Shown here: piece by piece, positions 45,510 through 53,659 of the stretch
Position numbering within the stretch: the first letter of the stretch is position 1
Layout: every line of letters begins with the position of its first letter
Assembly: GCA_050633585.1 (NCBI GenBank)
Contig: JBOEGT010000051.1
Location: forward strand, 1 to 64,000
Direction: 5' to 3'
Origin: CALKZN01 sp050633585
GTDB lineage: Bacteria > Pseudomonadota > Gammaproteobacteria > Arenicellales > Arenicellaceae
Length of the DNA stretch: 64,000 bases
Position numbers and translations under genes: made by a program
Notes under the pieces: generated by a model
Told to the model about the DNA's origin: nothing
Databases searched by the model: none
The model's input: the letters and a program-made list of their open reading frames with translations, nothing else

Positions 45510-46141
45510 GCATGATGGACTTATTACTAAAAGACTTCTATCAAGAGCAATCACTATCAAGCGAAAAACTAGAGTCGATTAAAAGCAGCATGCTCGATGA
45601 ATCGAAAAATAAAGACACCATTCATCAAGCTGAAGTCACTAATAGCCGTGTTGCAAATCCCTCTTCATATCAACACAACAGTCGTCAAAACATGCGTAAG
45701 GGGTTTTTTACACTTGCTTTTATTCTAGTAATGCTAATTCCTTTAGCGTTAGTTATAAATACAGGCAAACAAAAACATCGGCTTATAAATGAAATTGTTT
45801 TAAACCACCAGAAACCCTTTATTGCGGATGTTGTTGGGTCTGATTTTGTAAAAATACAGAATGACTTAAGCGCTGTAAATTTTGACATTAATGTTCCTGT
45901 TCATATTCGCGGAAAGTATCACTTATTAGGAGCGCGTTACTGCTCTCTTGCGAATCAATTAGCCATTCAATTGCAGTTATTAGATAAAAAAACGCAGAAA
46001 AAAAGTTCGCTATTTATCACGCCACTATCAGAAGAAGTTCGCCCCTTCTCTAGTAATGTTAATAATGGTGTGAATTACGCATCACACTACTGGTCCAATC
46101 AATCATTGTTTTATGCGCTGCTAAGTGAAAACACTTTATAG
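45506..46141 (+). CDS. Single-pass membrane protein, probable anti-sigma factor
   Basis: 211 aa. Residues 1-64 are polar and probably cytoplasmic, 66-86 form one membrane helix, and 87-211 would be periplasmic. This layout, with coupled translation to the ECF sigma gene (ATGA), indicates an anti-sigma factor that holds the sigma factor at the membrane. No zinc (HxxxCxxC) motif is present in the cytoplasmic part. A single cysteine, C146, sits in LLGARYCSLANQLAIQL of the periplasmic domain and could sense redox or metal, which is inference. A ribosome-binding site (AGGAG) lies inside the sigma gene end. Confidence 0.7.
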   Translation: MSMMDLLLKDFYQEQSLSSEKLESIKSSMLDESKNKDTIHQAEVTNSRVANPSSYQHNSRQNMRKGFFTLAFILVMLIPLALVINTGKQKHRLINEIVLNHQKPFIADVVGSDFVKIQNDLSAVNFDINVPVHIRGKYHLLGARYCSLANQLAIQLQLLDKKTQKKSSLFITPLSEEVRPFSSNVNNGVNYASHYWSNQSLFYALLSENTL

Positions 46142-46186
46142 CAGGCATGACTCATTTCTATTACTTTACTTCACATAGAGGTCTAT

Positions 46187-47128
46187 ATGACATTTTTACA
46201 GGCATTATCCAATTTACAGTCAAGCAATGCGTCCAAAAGCTTTTCAAGCAGTAATACTGCTTTCCTGCTGAGGATAGGTTTAGGAATGGTATTTATTATT
46301 GGGGGGTACAATAAACTGAGTCAGTTATTAGACCCAGACCGAGCTGCCGCTATTGTCTCAAGTTATATGGGAGCATCAGGGTATATTAATGAATTCTTTT
46401 CTATTTATTTGTTTAGTGAGAATTCTTTATTAACGCCATGGGCTTTTTTAACTGCATTATCCAGCTTTGAGCTATTCAGTGGTATTGCTTTACTGATAGG
46501 TTTAATGGTTCGCCCACTCGCCTTAATTTATGCATTTTTGCTGTGGACGTTCGTATTTTCCTTGCCAGTGGTGACAACACCTGGTGTTGAGTTAGCTATT
46601 AAGACTTACACTTCTCCTGCAATGTTTGTGCAAATGAGAGACATTGCTCTTTCAGGATTGATGTTTGTCTTGTATCAACTTGGTTCTGGTAGGTATAGCG
46701 TTGATAGCCAAATATTAGTGAATGGAGTCACTTCAGAAAATGTCGACTGGAATAAACTTGGATTGTTACTAAGGTTATCACTTGCAGCACCGTTTTTGAT
46801 TGGTGGATTTTTTGGAACATTTGAAAAAATCGCAACTTTTGCGACACCCCAATATATTTTATTAGCTGTAGGCATTCTACTATTGCTGGGCATTCAAGTA
46901 CGAATAGTCGGTGCTATTGTGGTAGCTATTATATTTTGGTATATGTTCCAAAAACTAAATTTAGACAAGTCAATGATTGCTAACTTAAATGGATTTAAAC
47001 GTGAATTTGCTTTTTTTGCCGCTGGAATGATTGTTGTTTTACGAGGAACGGGCAATGCATATACACCCACAGATATCATTGGCAGAATTAAGTATGCCCT
47101 AGGTAGGTCTTCGCAAGTTTCTATTTAA
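46187..47128 (+). CDS. Tandem DoxX-family membrane protein
   Basis: 313 aa with about eight membrane helices. Two DoxX-like units are seen: about 27-173 (LLRIGLGMVFIIGGYNKL to RDIALSGLMFVLYQLG) and about 194-296 (LLRLSLAAPFLIGGFFG to KREFAFFAAGMIVVLRGTG). Most DoxX proteins have a single unit of about 130-150 aa. DoxX members are linked to thiol or sulfur redox and membrane oxidoreductase complexes. The start is ATG 46187, with AGAGG upstream, 45 nt after the anti-sigma candidate. It is probably the effector of this operon. Confidence 0.8.
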   Translation: MTFLQALSNLQSSNASKSFSSSNTAFLLRIGLGMVFIIGGYNKLSQLLDPDRAAAIVSSYMGASGYINEFFSIYLFSENSLLTPWAFLTALSSFELFSGIALLIGLMVRPLALIYAFLLWTFVFSLPVVTTPGVELAIKTYTSPAMFVQMRDIALSGLMFVLYQLGSGRYSVDSQILVNGVTSENVDWNKLGLLLRLSLAAPFLIGGFFGTFEKIATFATPQYILLAVGILLLLGIQVRIVGAIVVAIIFWYMFQKLNLDKSMIANLNGFKREFAFFAAGMIVVLRGTGNAYTPTDIIGRIKYALGRSSQVSI

Positions 47129-47140
47129 TATAAAACGTCG

Positions 47141-47166
47141 TTAAGGCCTAACGTTTTAGGCCTTAA
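47141..47166. terminator. Bidirectional terminator-like hairpin
   Basis: Perfect 11-bp stem TTAAGGCCTAA / TTAGGCCTTAA with a CGTT loop, between the convergent ends of the DoxX gene and the DUF1338 gene. The T-run is weak on both strands, so efficiency is uncertain. Confidence 0.65.
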
Positions 47167-47168
47167 TA

Positions 47169-48563
47169 CTAGTATAAATAACTAGCAATAGATCGAATGA
47201 GATGTTCTTGGCCTAAGCCTACTAATGCATTTTCTAGGCTGTTCCGTTGGGATCTCTCATAGAGTTTTTGCTCATTAATCACTTCAACTCCCAGCGCTTT
47301 TTCAAATGTTTTTTGATTAGATTCTTGCGAATAATGGGATTGTGCATTTGAACTCAAATTAGATCGAAAAATTCCAGCGGCAGAAACAGGTAAAAAATCC
47401 TCATAGGTTTGTGGCGAATATGCTAATGCTCCAGATTGAATTAATTCTTCTATACTTTTCGCCGATTCATGCAATGAGTGTTTTGAAGTCTGGTGGTAAG
47501 TAAAAAAAGCTAACCTTTGTTGGCGTAATTCTTCAAAAGTATCCGGGAAAGATCTGAACTGTGTCGTTAACTCTTCCGAATAAACGCTTTTTTTCTTATG
47601 TGACTGCTCAAGAGTTGTGTCTAATAATTGATCGTAAAGTTGTCGTCCTTTGGTCGTCAGTGCGATGCCACGTTGTTCAATTTCGCCGAAACGAGCTGTA
47701 TGCGAACCTTCAATTTTTACTCCATTTTCGTCAGTAAAAAAAACCTTTTCTTGCAATGCTTTAAAAGACGTTTGTCTTAGCAAAAGCGCTGTGTTTCTCT
47801 GAGGTGGGCCTTCGATGGTTGCTTTAGGAGACATGCCGCGTGTAGGCATTTTTTTTTGAATGGTTTCTATATCCAGTGTTCGTGGGGTCAGATGGTTAAT
47901 ATGAGGTCCTTGAAAACAAACGACATCAGCAACCAGGCTATGCACATTGTTAAGTTGATTGTAGGTGTTTGATGACACGGTAGTATCAGAGTGCCATCGA
48001 AACGTTTCTATAGCCTCATGGACAAACTCGGTCGCTTCACTCATTGATAATCCGTCACGCGTTTCAGCGGTGTTGATGAGTTCTAATGCGCGTTGCGTAA
48101 TGATTTGTCTGTTGGATAAAAGCTGTTCTGCTTGTTGTGCTAATTGGCGATCTTCAATTAACTCTAACCTAAGCAATGAGGTAAATACCCTGAAAGGGTT
48201 TCGATTCAGTGCCGATGTTGTGATGGGCCGAAACGCTGTGGAGTGCACTGGAAGGCCTGCTATTGAGAGGTCGTAATAACTAACAGGGAACATTCCCATC
48301 ACGGCAAACAAACGGCGAGTATTGAACAATTCTTTTGCTGAACCAAGGCGAATTGCCCCGTGCCTTTCAATATTCAAGCGGTCTAAATTGCCATCACGCT
48401 TCATTTTAGCTTTCAATGCAGGATTCTTTTTCAGTACCTCATTATTGACGTCTTTGACGAGGTTAATCAAATCTCCATATTGAGGTACTTCAGATCGATA
48501 CATGTCCGAAATAGCTGATGAAAAAAGCGTTCGAATATCATTTGGATCTGCTTTTGATGGCAC
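47169..48563 (-). CDS. hglS: 2-oxoadipate dioxygenase/decarboxylase (DUF1338, HglS/YdcJ type)
   Basis: 464 aa. The family has a vicinal-oxygen-chelate-like fold and converts 2-oxoadipate to D-2-hydroxyglutarate in D-lysine catabolism of Pseudomonas putida. Conserved residues that align with the described HglS iron and substrate site: H68 and R72 (ERHGAIRLG), H224 (HINHLTPRT) and a glutamate in ARFGEIEQRG (E294 or E296). Start is GTG 48563 with AAGG nine bases upstream; no ATG fits. No other lysine or 2-oxoadipate gene is in the window, so its pathway here is not shown. The next gene upstream (11 nt away) is of unknown function. Confidence 0.87.
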   Translation of the reverse strand: MPSKADPNDIRTLFSSAISDMYRSEVPQYGDLINLVKDVNNEVLKKNPALKAKMKRDGNLDRLNIERHGAIRLGSAKELFNTRRLFAVMGMFPVSYYDLSIAGLPVHSTAFRPITTSALNRNPFRVFTSLLRLELIEDRQLAQQAEQLLSNRQIITQRALELINTAETRDGLSMSEATEFVHEAIETFRWHSDTTVSSNTYNQLNNVHSLVADVVCFQGPHINHLTPRTLDIETIQKKMPTRGMSPKATIEGPPQRNTALLLRQTSFKALQEKVFFTDENGVKIEGSHTARFGEIEQRGIALTTKGRQLYDQLLDTTLEQSHKKKSVYSEELTTQFRSFPDTFEELRQQRLAFFTYHQTSKHSLHESAKSIEELIQSGALAYSPQTYEDFLPVSAAGIFRSNLSSNAQSHYSQESNQKTFEKALGVEVINEQKLYERSQRNSLENALVGLGQEHLIRSIASYLY

Positions 48564-48574
48564 AGGAAAAGCCT

Positions 48575-49456
48575 TTATTCTTTTATGTAAAGCCGACTTT
48601 CAACTTCAATTTTATGTAAGCCCATTAATGTATTTGAAAGTTGAGCATATCGTTTAACCATTTGCTGTATTGGCCGTGGCAGTTTTTTGATGATAGTTAA
48701 ATGTTCTGATTGCTTGGCTGTGACAACGCCCATCGTCCATGCTTCAGCGATGAGAGGAAAGTCATCGTTAAAATGATGATATTTCCGTTCATACTTTTTC
48801 TTTAACTGTCGATTCAGCCAAACTAAACCTTCATGGGTGATGTTGTTAGATTTTTTTTCGATAAATTCTTTTTTATTTTCTCGTATATAAGTATCGGCAC
48901 TCTTAATGTACTTCAGGTCATCTTCAACTTTTATCCAATCTTCTTGAGAAAGCTTAGCGTGGTTTAAATAAAGTCCGCGTAATACTAGAGCAAGTCGATC
49001 AAGGTGGTTTGCTTGGAATCTTAGTGCATTGCTTTTATCTAAATTCTTTTTCTTGAATAGACTTGGCTTTGCTTCAATTTTGTCGGCTAATAAGTGAGTG
49101 AGCTCTGCGGTAGTATTTACGCTAATGGATAAAAAGCTAAAAACAGGGACAAATTCGTTATAACTGCGACGAAACACTTCTTTCAAGCGTGTTTCAACCA
49201 TCGAAAATTGTGTTTTATTTAATCCCCAGATGTAGTTTATTTCTTTGGAATTCTTAGGAACAAAATACAGTATCGACTTTTCAGCGAGTTCAAGCATTGA
49301 ATTCACTTTGGTCTTGTCAGATAAAACAGTTTGAAACGACTCTAAGGAAACTGTTTCCGACACAATAGTTTGTGTTAATTCAGCTTCAATTAAACTGTCA
49401 CCCATTTCTAAAAACGATGGGCCTACTTCTAAATCATTATTCATATAGTGTTGCAT
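48575..49456 (-). CDS. Protein of unknown function upstream of hglS
   Basis: 293 aa, not recognised. It is soluble, with no signal peptide or membrane helix, highly charged and predicted mostly helical. A Glu-rich N-terminus is followed by a Lys/Asn-rich middle (DKSNALRFQANHLDRLALVL; LNRQLKKKYERKYHHFNDDF) and a helical end. No enzyme motif is seen. It ends 11 nt before hglS, so the two form an operon. Lys-rich composition and lower GC than the neighbours suggest an accessory gene. Confidence 0.7.
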   Translation of the reverse strand: MQHYMNNDLEVGPSFLEMGDSLIEAELTQTIVSETVSLESFQTVLSDKTKVNSMLELAEKSILYFVPKNSKEINYIWGLNKTQFSMVETRLKEVFRRSYNEFVPVFSFLSISVNTTAELTHLLADKIEAKPSLFKKKNLDKSNALRFQANHLDRLALVLRGLYLNHAKLSQEDWIKVEDDLKYIKSADTYIRENKKEFIEKKSNNITHEGLVWLNRQLKKKYERKYHHFNDDFPLIAEAWTMGVVTAKQSEHLTIIKKLPRPIQQMVKRYAQLSNTLMGLHKIEVESRLYIKE

Positions 49457-49664
49457 TGATTGCTTGAATAGCGACTACCACTATTTTTTTATTATTTTTA
49501 ATAGCCATATAACTCACTTATAGAGTGAATTATATTTTCATAGGTTTTTGCCCTTCCTTCTCCTTAGACTACTAGAAGAGTGCAACGCATTTAAAAATTA
49601 AACTAGAAGGACAGGCTAAAATCTATTCTATAAAAGAAAAAATATCAATCAAATCAACAGTTTT

Positions 49665-50222
49665 TTACTCATATTCGGGTTCTTCAAACATGAACTGACG
49701 ATAAAAACGCAGTTCTTCGATTGATTCTCTAATATCATCGAGTGCTTGATGTGTTGAACGCTTACTAAAGTTTTGTAGTACTTCAGGATTCCATGATTTG
49801 AATAATTCCTGCACTGAACTGACATCGATATTTCTGTAATGAAGCCATTCCGATAGCTCAGGCATGTATTTATATAGAAATCGCCTATCTTGGCATATGC
49901 TGTTGCCGCACAAGGGAGCCCTGCCTTTAGGTGTGTAACGTTGAATAAAATCCAATGTTTCTATTTCAGCTTGACGCTCTGTTATTTTAGAGCGTTTCAC
50001 GCGATCTACTAAGCCTGTCTTTGAATGAGTGCGTGTATTCCATTCATCCATTCCATCGAGTAGTTCCTGTGGTTGATGAATAGCAATGACAGGCCCCTCG
50101 GCGACAATTTTCAGTTCACGGTCAGTAATGATTGTTGCCATTTCAATGATTCGATCATGTTCAGGCTTTAAACCTGTCATTTCGAGATCCATCCAAACTA
50201 AATTATTGTAATCTTGCGCCAT
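49665..50222 (-). CDS. orn: Oligoribonuclease
   Basis: 185 aa DEDDh exonuclease that finishes degradation of 2-5 nt RNA fragments and of pGpG from c-di-GMP breakdown. The motifs are WMDLEMTGL (D, E), a central aspartate in SICQDRRFL, and HQALDDIRESIEEL (H, D). Length is standard. It stands alone on the minus strand 54 nt beyond recR. Confidence 0.97.
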   Translation of the reverse strand: MAQDYNNLVWMDLEMTGLKPEHDRIIEMATIITDRELKIVAEGPVIAIHQPQELLDGMDEWNTRTHSKTGLVDRVKRSKITERQAEIETLDFIQRYTPKGRAPLCGNSICQDRRFLYKYMPELSEWLHYRNIDVSSVQELFKSWNPEVLQNFSKRSTHQALDDIRESIEELRFYRQFMFEEPEYE

Positions 50223-50276
50223 ATGTTAATCCACTGTGTTCAATCGACTAGGTCATCATTGCCTAGTGATTTAATA

Positions 50277-50879
50277 TTAAATTTTCTTTCGATCTCGAAA
50301 TGCTTGAGCAACCGTTGCTTGGTCCATATATTCAAGTTCACCGCCAACAGGAACCCCTCGAGCAAGTCTTGTTATGATTAAGCTTGGGTATAAGTCCTGC
50401 AACAATGCATATAAATAGTCGGCGGTTGTTTCTCCTTCAACTGTCAAATTCGTAGCAATCACAACTTCGTTAACAGCACTACCGTTTAACCTGCTCACTA
50501 AGCGTTCTATGGCCAGTTTTTCAGGGCCAATCCCATCTAATGGCGATAAGGCTCCCATTAAAACAAAATAATACCCGTTGAAAGCGCCAACTTGTTCTAT
50601 AGCTGATAAATCAGCCGGTGTTTCAACAATGCAAAGCGTTTGTTTGTTTCTCTTTTCTGAACTGCATATTGAGCATATTTCTTGCTCTGATAGAGTATTA
50701 CAAAGCGAGCAATGGCCAATATTATTTAAAGCAAATTGTAGTGCTTCAGAAATGGCTTCAGCTCCAGCACGGTCGCGTTCAAGTAAATGAAAGGCCATGC
50801 GTTGGGCTGTTTTTGGGCCTACGCTCGGCAAGCATTTCAATGCGTTTTGAAGCGCTTCAATAGCCTTTGCATTTGACAT
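50277..50879 (-). CDS. recR: Recombination protein RecR
   Basis: 200 aa. Helix-hairpin-helix LPSVGPKTAQRMAFHLL (about 16-32), zinc finger with four cysteines CSLCNTLSEQEICSIC (about 56-71), TOPRIM domain (ETPADLSAIEQ to TADYLYALL) and a C-terminal Walker-B-like end. It acts with RecF/RecO in gap repair. It lies 23 nt after ybaB in the conserved dnaX-ybaB-recR unit. Confidence 0.97.
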   Translation of the reverse strand: MSNAKAIEALQNALKCLPSVGPKTAQRMAFHLLERDRAGAEAISEALQFALNNIGHCSLCNTLSEQEICSICSSEKRNKQTLCIVETPADLSAIEQVGAFNGYYFVLMGALSPLDGIGPEKLAIERLVSRLNGSAVNEVVIATNLTVEGETTADYLYALLQDLYPSLIITRLARGVPVGGELEYMDQATVAQAFRDRKKI

Positions 50880-50902
50880 GGATAACGTGACTATGTCAAT
50901 CG

Positions 50903-51220
50903 TTAAAAAGGCATCCCTGGCATTCCGGCAAGGCCACCAGCCAAACCAGACATTTTTTCCTCTGTGGTTGATTCGACTTTCTTAACGGCGTCGTTTACTG
51001 CGGCGGCAATTAAGTCTTCAACAATTTCTTTTTCATCTTCAAATAACTCTTGATCTATATGAACTTTGCGAACGTCATAACGACATGTCATCGTTAAACT
51101 TACCAAGCCGCCGCCAGCACTACCCGTGACTTCAATGTCTGCGAGTTCCGCTTGGGCTTTTTTCATATTTTTTTGCATGGCTTGCGCCTGCTTCATAATA
51201 TTTCCTAAACCACCTTTCAT
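50903..51220 (-). CDS. ybaB: YbaB/EbfC family nucleoid-associated protein
   Basis: 105 aa dimeric DNA-binding protein. GGLGNIMKQAQAMQKNMKKAQAEL at the start is the usual helical tweezer arm, followed by the EVTGSAGGGLVSLTM strand region and a C-terminal Met/Gly-rich tail. It lies between dnaX (25 nt) and recR, as in nearly all proteobacteria. Confidence 0.95.
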   Translation of the reverse strand: MKGGLGNIMKQAQAMQKNMKKAQAELADIEVTGSAGGGLVSLTMTCRYDVRKVHIDQELFEDEKEIVEDLIAAAVNDAVKKVESTTEEKMSGLAGGLAGMPGMPF

Positions 51221-51245
51221 ATCAATACCTTATATCTAAATTTTA

Positions 51246-53486
51246 CTATTTTGGTTTAATGCTAGATTCATCAATTCTTAAGTCAAAAGTATTCATGACG
51301 GACTGAACCGCTGGATCACTTTTTAATTCTTGTAATGTGTTTTTATCTCGCTCTTCGGTCAACCGCTTAATGCGCTCTGATGGCGTTTCATGAACCGTTG
51401 TTTCAATTTCAATATTGACTTTATAATTAGTGCCGCGAAGTTTGCGAATTTCTTCAATAATGGCGTTTTCTCGAGAGGCATTTTTTAAATATTGGAAGTT
51501 TGGATCTAACGATAAGCGCATTGGTTCTGCATGTAGATCTGCGCAAGCCATATTCATTGCTAACTCTCTCACTAAGCCATTTAATTGTAATTGTTCAACA
51601 AAACCAGCCCATTCGCTCAGTGAAGCTTCAGGTATGCCGCGATACATATCATCTTCTTCATCCACCTGATTGGAGTGATCTAAATGACTAGGCGCAACAG
51701 AGCTTGGGCTTGGCGCATTATTGTAAGGCTCTTGGGTATGAGGTGCTTCATTGATAGCTTGCGGCGTTGGCTGAGGGGTTCGCGCTGAAGAAAAGTTAGG
51801 TGCTGCCTTAAAATGAGGTTGCCCTATATCTTCTAAAGTTTGCCTTTCTGTTGAAGTGTGTTGAATGGTGGTGTGTGAGTTCGTTTCACGCAAGCTTGGT
51901 TCATTATAAGCTTGTTGGGCTAACGTTTGGTTTTGCCCCATGGTTGGGATGTTTTTTTCCGGTGTCGACTGTTGAGAGTCAGCCGTGACCGTAGCTTGAA
52001 AGGAATCTTTCGGCAGCTGAGGCTCATGGTTGTTTAAGTGAGTGTTTCCTTGTTGAAAAGCCTTATTGCTTTCAATGTTTGGTTTACTCGGAGCTTGGCG
52101 ATGGTCGTTTTCTATATCAATGCTGCTTGAACGGTCCATAGTTGGCTCAATCGATTGATGTGTAGATGATAATCCTGCGGCAGATTTAGTATTGAGGTTG
52201 CTAGTATTGAGGTCAATAGAGGAATGTTGGTCGACCTGTTGAGTAATATTTTTTGGAGGCGTATGAGTAGCCTCTTTAGACGTTGTATGGTGTTGTGTGT
52301 TGTGTGTTGCTGTCGGTGTTATTTCAGGTTTAGCGATATTAGCCTTGGTAGGTGTTGCAACAGGCGTAATCACTTGAGACGTATTCTCAGATCGGGTTTG
52401 ATCCGCCGGTTTAAATGCCATGATTCTCAGAATAGCCATTTCAAAACCACTGCGATAGTCAGGGGCTAATGCGATATCTCGTTTGCCCATTAAAGCAATT
52501 TGGTAACATAGCTGGATATCTTCAGGAGAGATTTGTTGCGCGTAGTTTAGGTACTTTTCAACATCAGTGACTTTATAACTGAGTGCGTCAGTAGCAACTT
52601 GCGCCAGAGCAATGGTATGTAATTCCACAAGTAATTGATTGATCGCCGCATTGAAATCAGCTGCGTAGCTGGCCATGCTATTAATAGTTGACAACGCTTT
52701 TGGAATATCATGCTGCAAAATAGCATTTAACACATTGTCCATGTGCTCTGCTTTAACAGTACCTAGCATTGAACGAATAGATTCTTCCTCTACATTGCCC
52801 CCGCCTTGCGCAATTCCCTGCTCTAATAAACTTAACGCATCTCGAAGACTTCCATCAGCTGCTCTAGAAATCAATTGCACGCCGGATTCATCAAAAGGGA
52901 TATTTTCAGCAGTCAGAATCGTTGAAATTTGTTCAGCTATTTCGTTGGGTTGAAGTGCTTTTAAGTTAAATTGCAAACAACGAGATAACACGGTAACTGG
53001 CAATTTTTGAGGGTCAGTAGTAGCAAACAGAAATTTGACGTGCTCAGGCGGTTCTTCCAAAGTCTTTAATAGAGCGTTAAAACTGCTTTTAGAAAGCATG
53101 TGTATTTCATCGATTAAATACACTTTATATCGCCCTTGAGTCGGTGCATATTGGATGTTATCCAATAGTTCTCTCATATCATCGATACCAGTGCGAGATG
53201 CCGCATCTACTTCAATGAGGTCAATAAAACGGCCTTGGTCAACATTGACGCATATCGAGCATTCGCCACAAGGAGTGGCACTCATCCCTTGCTCACAATT
53301 TAACGATTTTGCAAAAATTCGAGCTAAGGTTGTTTTGCCTACGCCTCGAGTGCCTGTGAAAAGAAATGCGTGGTGAACTCGACCACTATTGAGTGCATTT
53401 GATAATGCTTTAACAACATGGGATTGGCCCATGACTTCAGTGAAAATTTTAGGTCGCCATTTTCTGGCAAGCGCCAAATAGGTCAT
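51246..53486 (-). CDS. dnaX: DNA polymerase III tau (and possibly gamma) subunit
   Basis: 746 aa clamp-loader ATPase. Walker A GTRGVGKTTLARIF (about 45-58), zinc site CGECSIC with an earlier cysteine, DEIHMLS and SRCLQFNL (arginine finger) lie in the first 215 residues. A low-complexity His/Thr/Gln/Ser-rich linker covers about 370-620. The C-terminal region 620-746 is the tau domain that binds DnaB and the polymerase. The linker contains an A-AAA-AAC run in the correct frame (codons 510-512) that may allow a shortened gamma. Its 5' end lies 27 nt from the SRP RNA. Confidence 0.96.
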   Translation of the reverse strand: MTYLALARKWRPKIFTEVMGQSHVVKALSNALNSGRVHHAFLFTGTRGVGKTTLARIFAKSLNCEQGMSATPCGECSICVNVDQGRFIDLIEVDAASRTGIDDMRELLDNIQYAPTQGRYKVYLIDEIHMLSKSSFNALLKTLEEPPEHVKFLFATTDPQKLPVTVLSRCLQFNLKALQPNEIAEQISTILTAENIPFDESGVQLISRAADGSLRDALSLLEQGIAQGGGNVEEESIRSMLGTVKAEHMDNVLNAILQHDIPKALSTINSMASYAADFNAAINQLLVELHTIALAQVATDALSYKVTDVEKYLNYAQQISPEDIQLCYQIALMGKRDIALAPDYRSGFEMAILRIMAFKPADQTRSENTSQVITPVATPTKANIAKPEITPTATHNTQHHTTSKEATHTPPKNITQQVDQHSSIDLNTSNLNTKSAAGLSSTHQSIEPTMDRSSSIDIENDHRQAPSKPNIESNKAFQQGNTHLNNHEPQLPKDSFQATVTADSQQSTPEKNIPTMGQNQTLAQQAYNEPSLRETNSHTTIQHTSTERQTLEDIGQPHFKAAPNFSSARTPQPTPQAINEAPHTQEPYNNAPSPSSVAPSHLDHSNQVDEEDDMYRGIPEASLSEWAGFVEQLQLNGLVRELAMNMACADLHAEPMRLSLDPNFQYLKNASRENAIIEEIRKLRGTNYKVNIEIETTVHETPSERIKRLTEERDKNTLQELKSDPAVQSVMNTFDLRIDESSIKPK
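51951..51957 (-). promoter_or_regulatory. Candidate -1 frameshift heptamer in dnaX
   Basis: Minus-strand A AAA AAC in the zero frame (last base of codon 510, then codons 511-512). A -1 slip would add 15 residues and stop at TAA (51906-51904), giving a product of about 527 aa. A weak 5-bp hairpin (TCCCA/TGGGG) follows at once. No upstream Shine-Dalgarno stimulator was seen. Confidence 0.4.
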
Positions 53487-53513
53487 GCATTATCCTCGAT
53501 GATTGAAAAGCAA

Positions 53514-53616
53514 TGCCAGCCGACCAGAACCTAGCACCCGAATCGGCTGCTGCGGCTGCTCCCTTCCGGGCCTGACCGAGTTCACAACGTATCGTCACAT
53601 AGGAGACCAGCTGACA
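53514..53616 (-). ncRNA. ffs: SRP RNA (4.5S, bacterial small type)
   Basis: About 103 nt RNA. The conserved Ffh-binding domain is at 53554-53577 on the minus strand (GGTCAGGCCCGGAAGGGAGC then AGCC), with the GGAA tetraloop. The ends pair perfectly over 12 bases (TGTCAGCTGGTC with GGTCGGCTGGCA), which sets the limits to within a few bases. It targets membrane proteins to FtsY/SecYEG with Ffh. It has a consensus promoter 13 nt upstream. No terminator separates it from dnaX, 27 nt downstream. Confidence 0.95.
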
Positions 53617-53628
53617 TCACCAAGGCTG

Positions 53629-53657
53629 ATTATACTCGAATGAAGAAACTCTGCCAG
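53629..53657 (-). promoter_or_regulatory. Sigma-70 promoter of SRP RNA (and probably dnaX)
   Basis: Minus-strand CTGGCA (53652-53657), 17-bp spacer, perfect TATAAT (53629-53634). The start point falls at or just before the mature SRP RNA 5' end. Confidence 0.8.
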
Positions 53658-53659
53658 AT

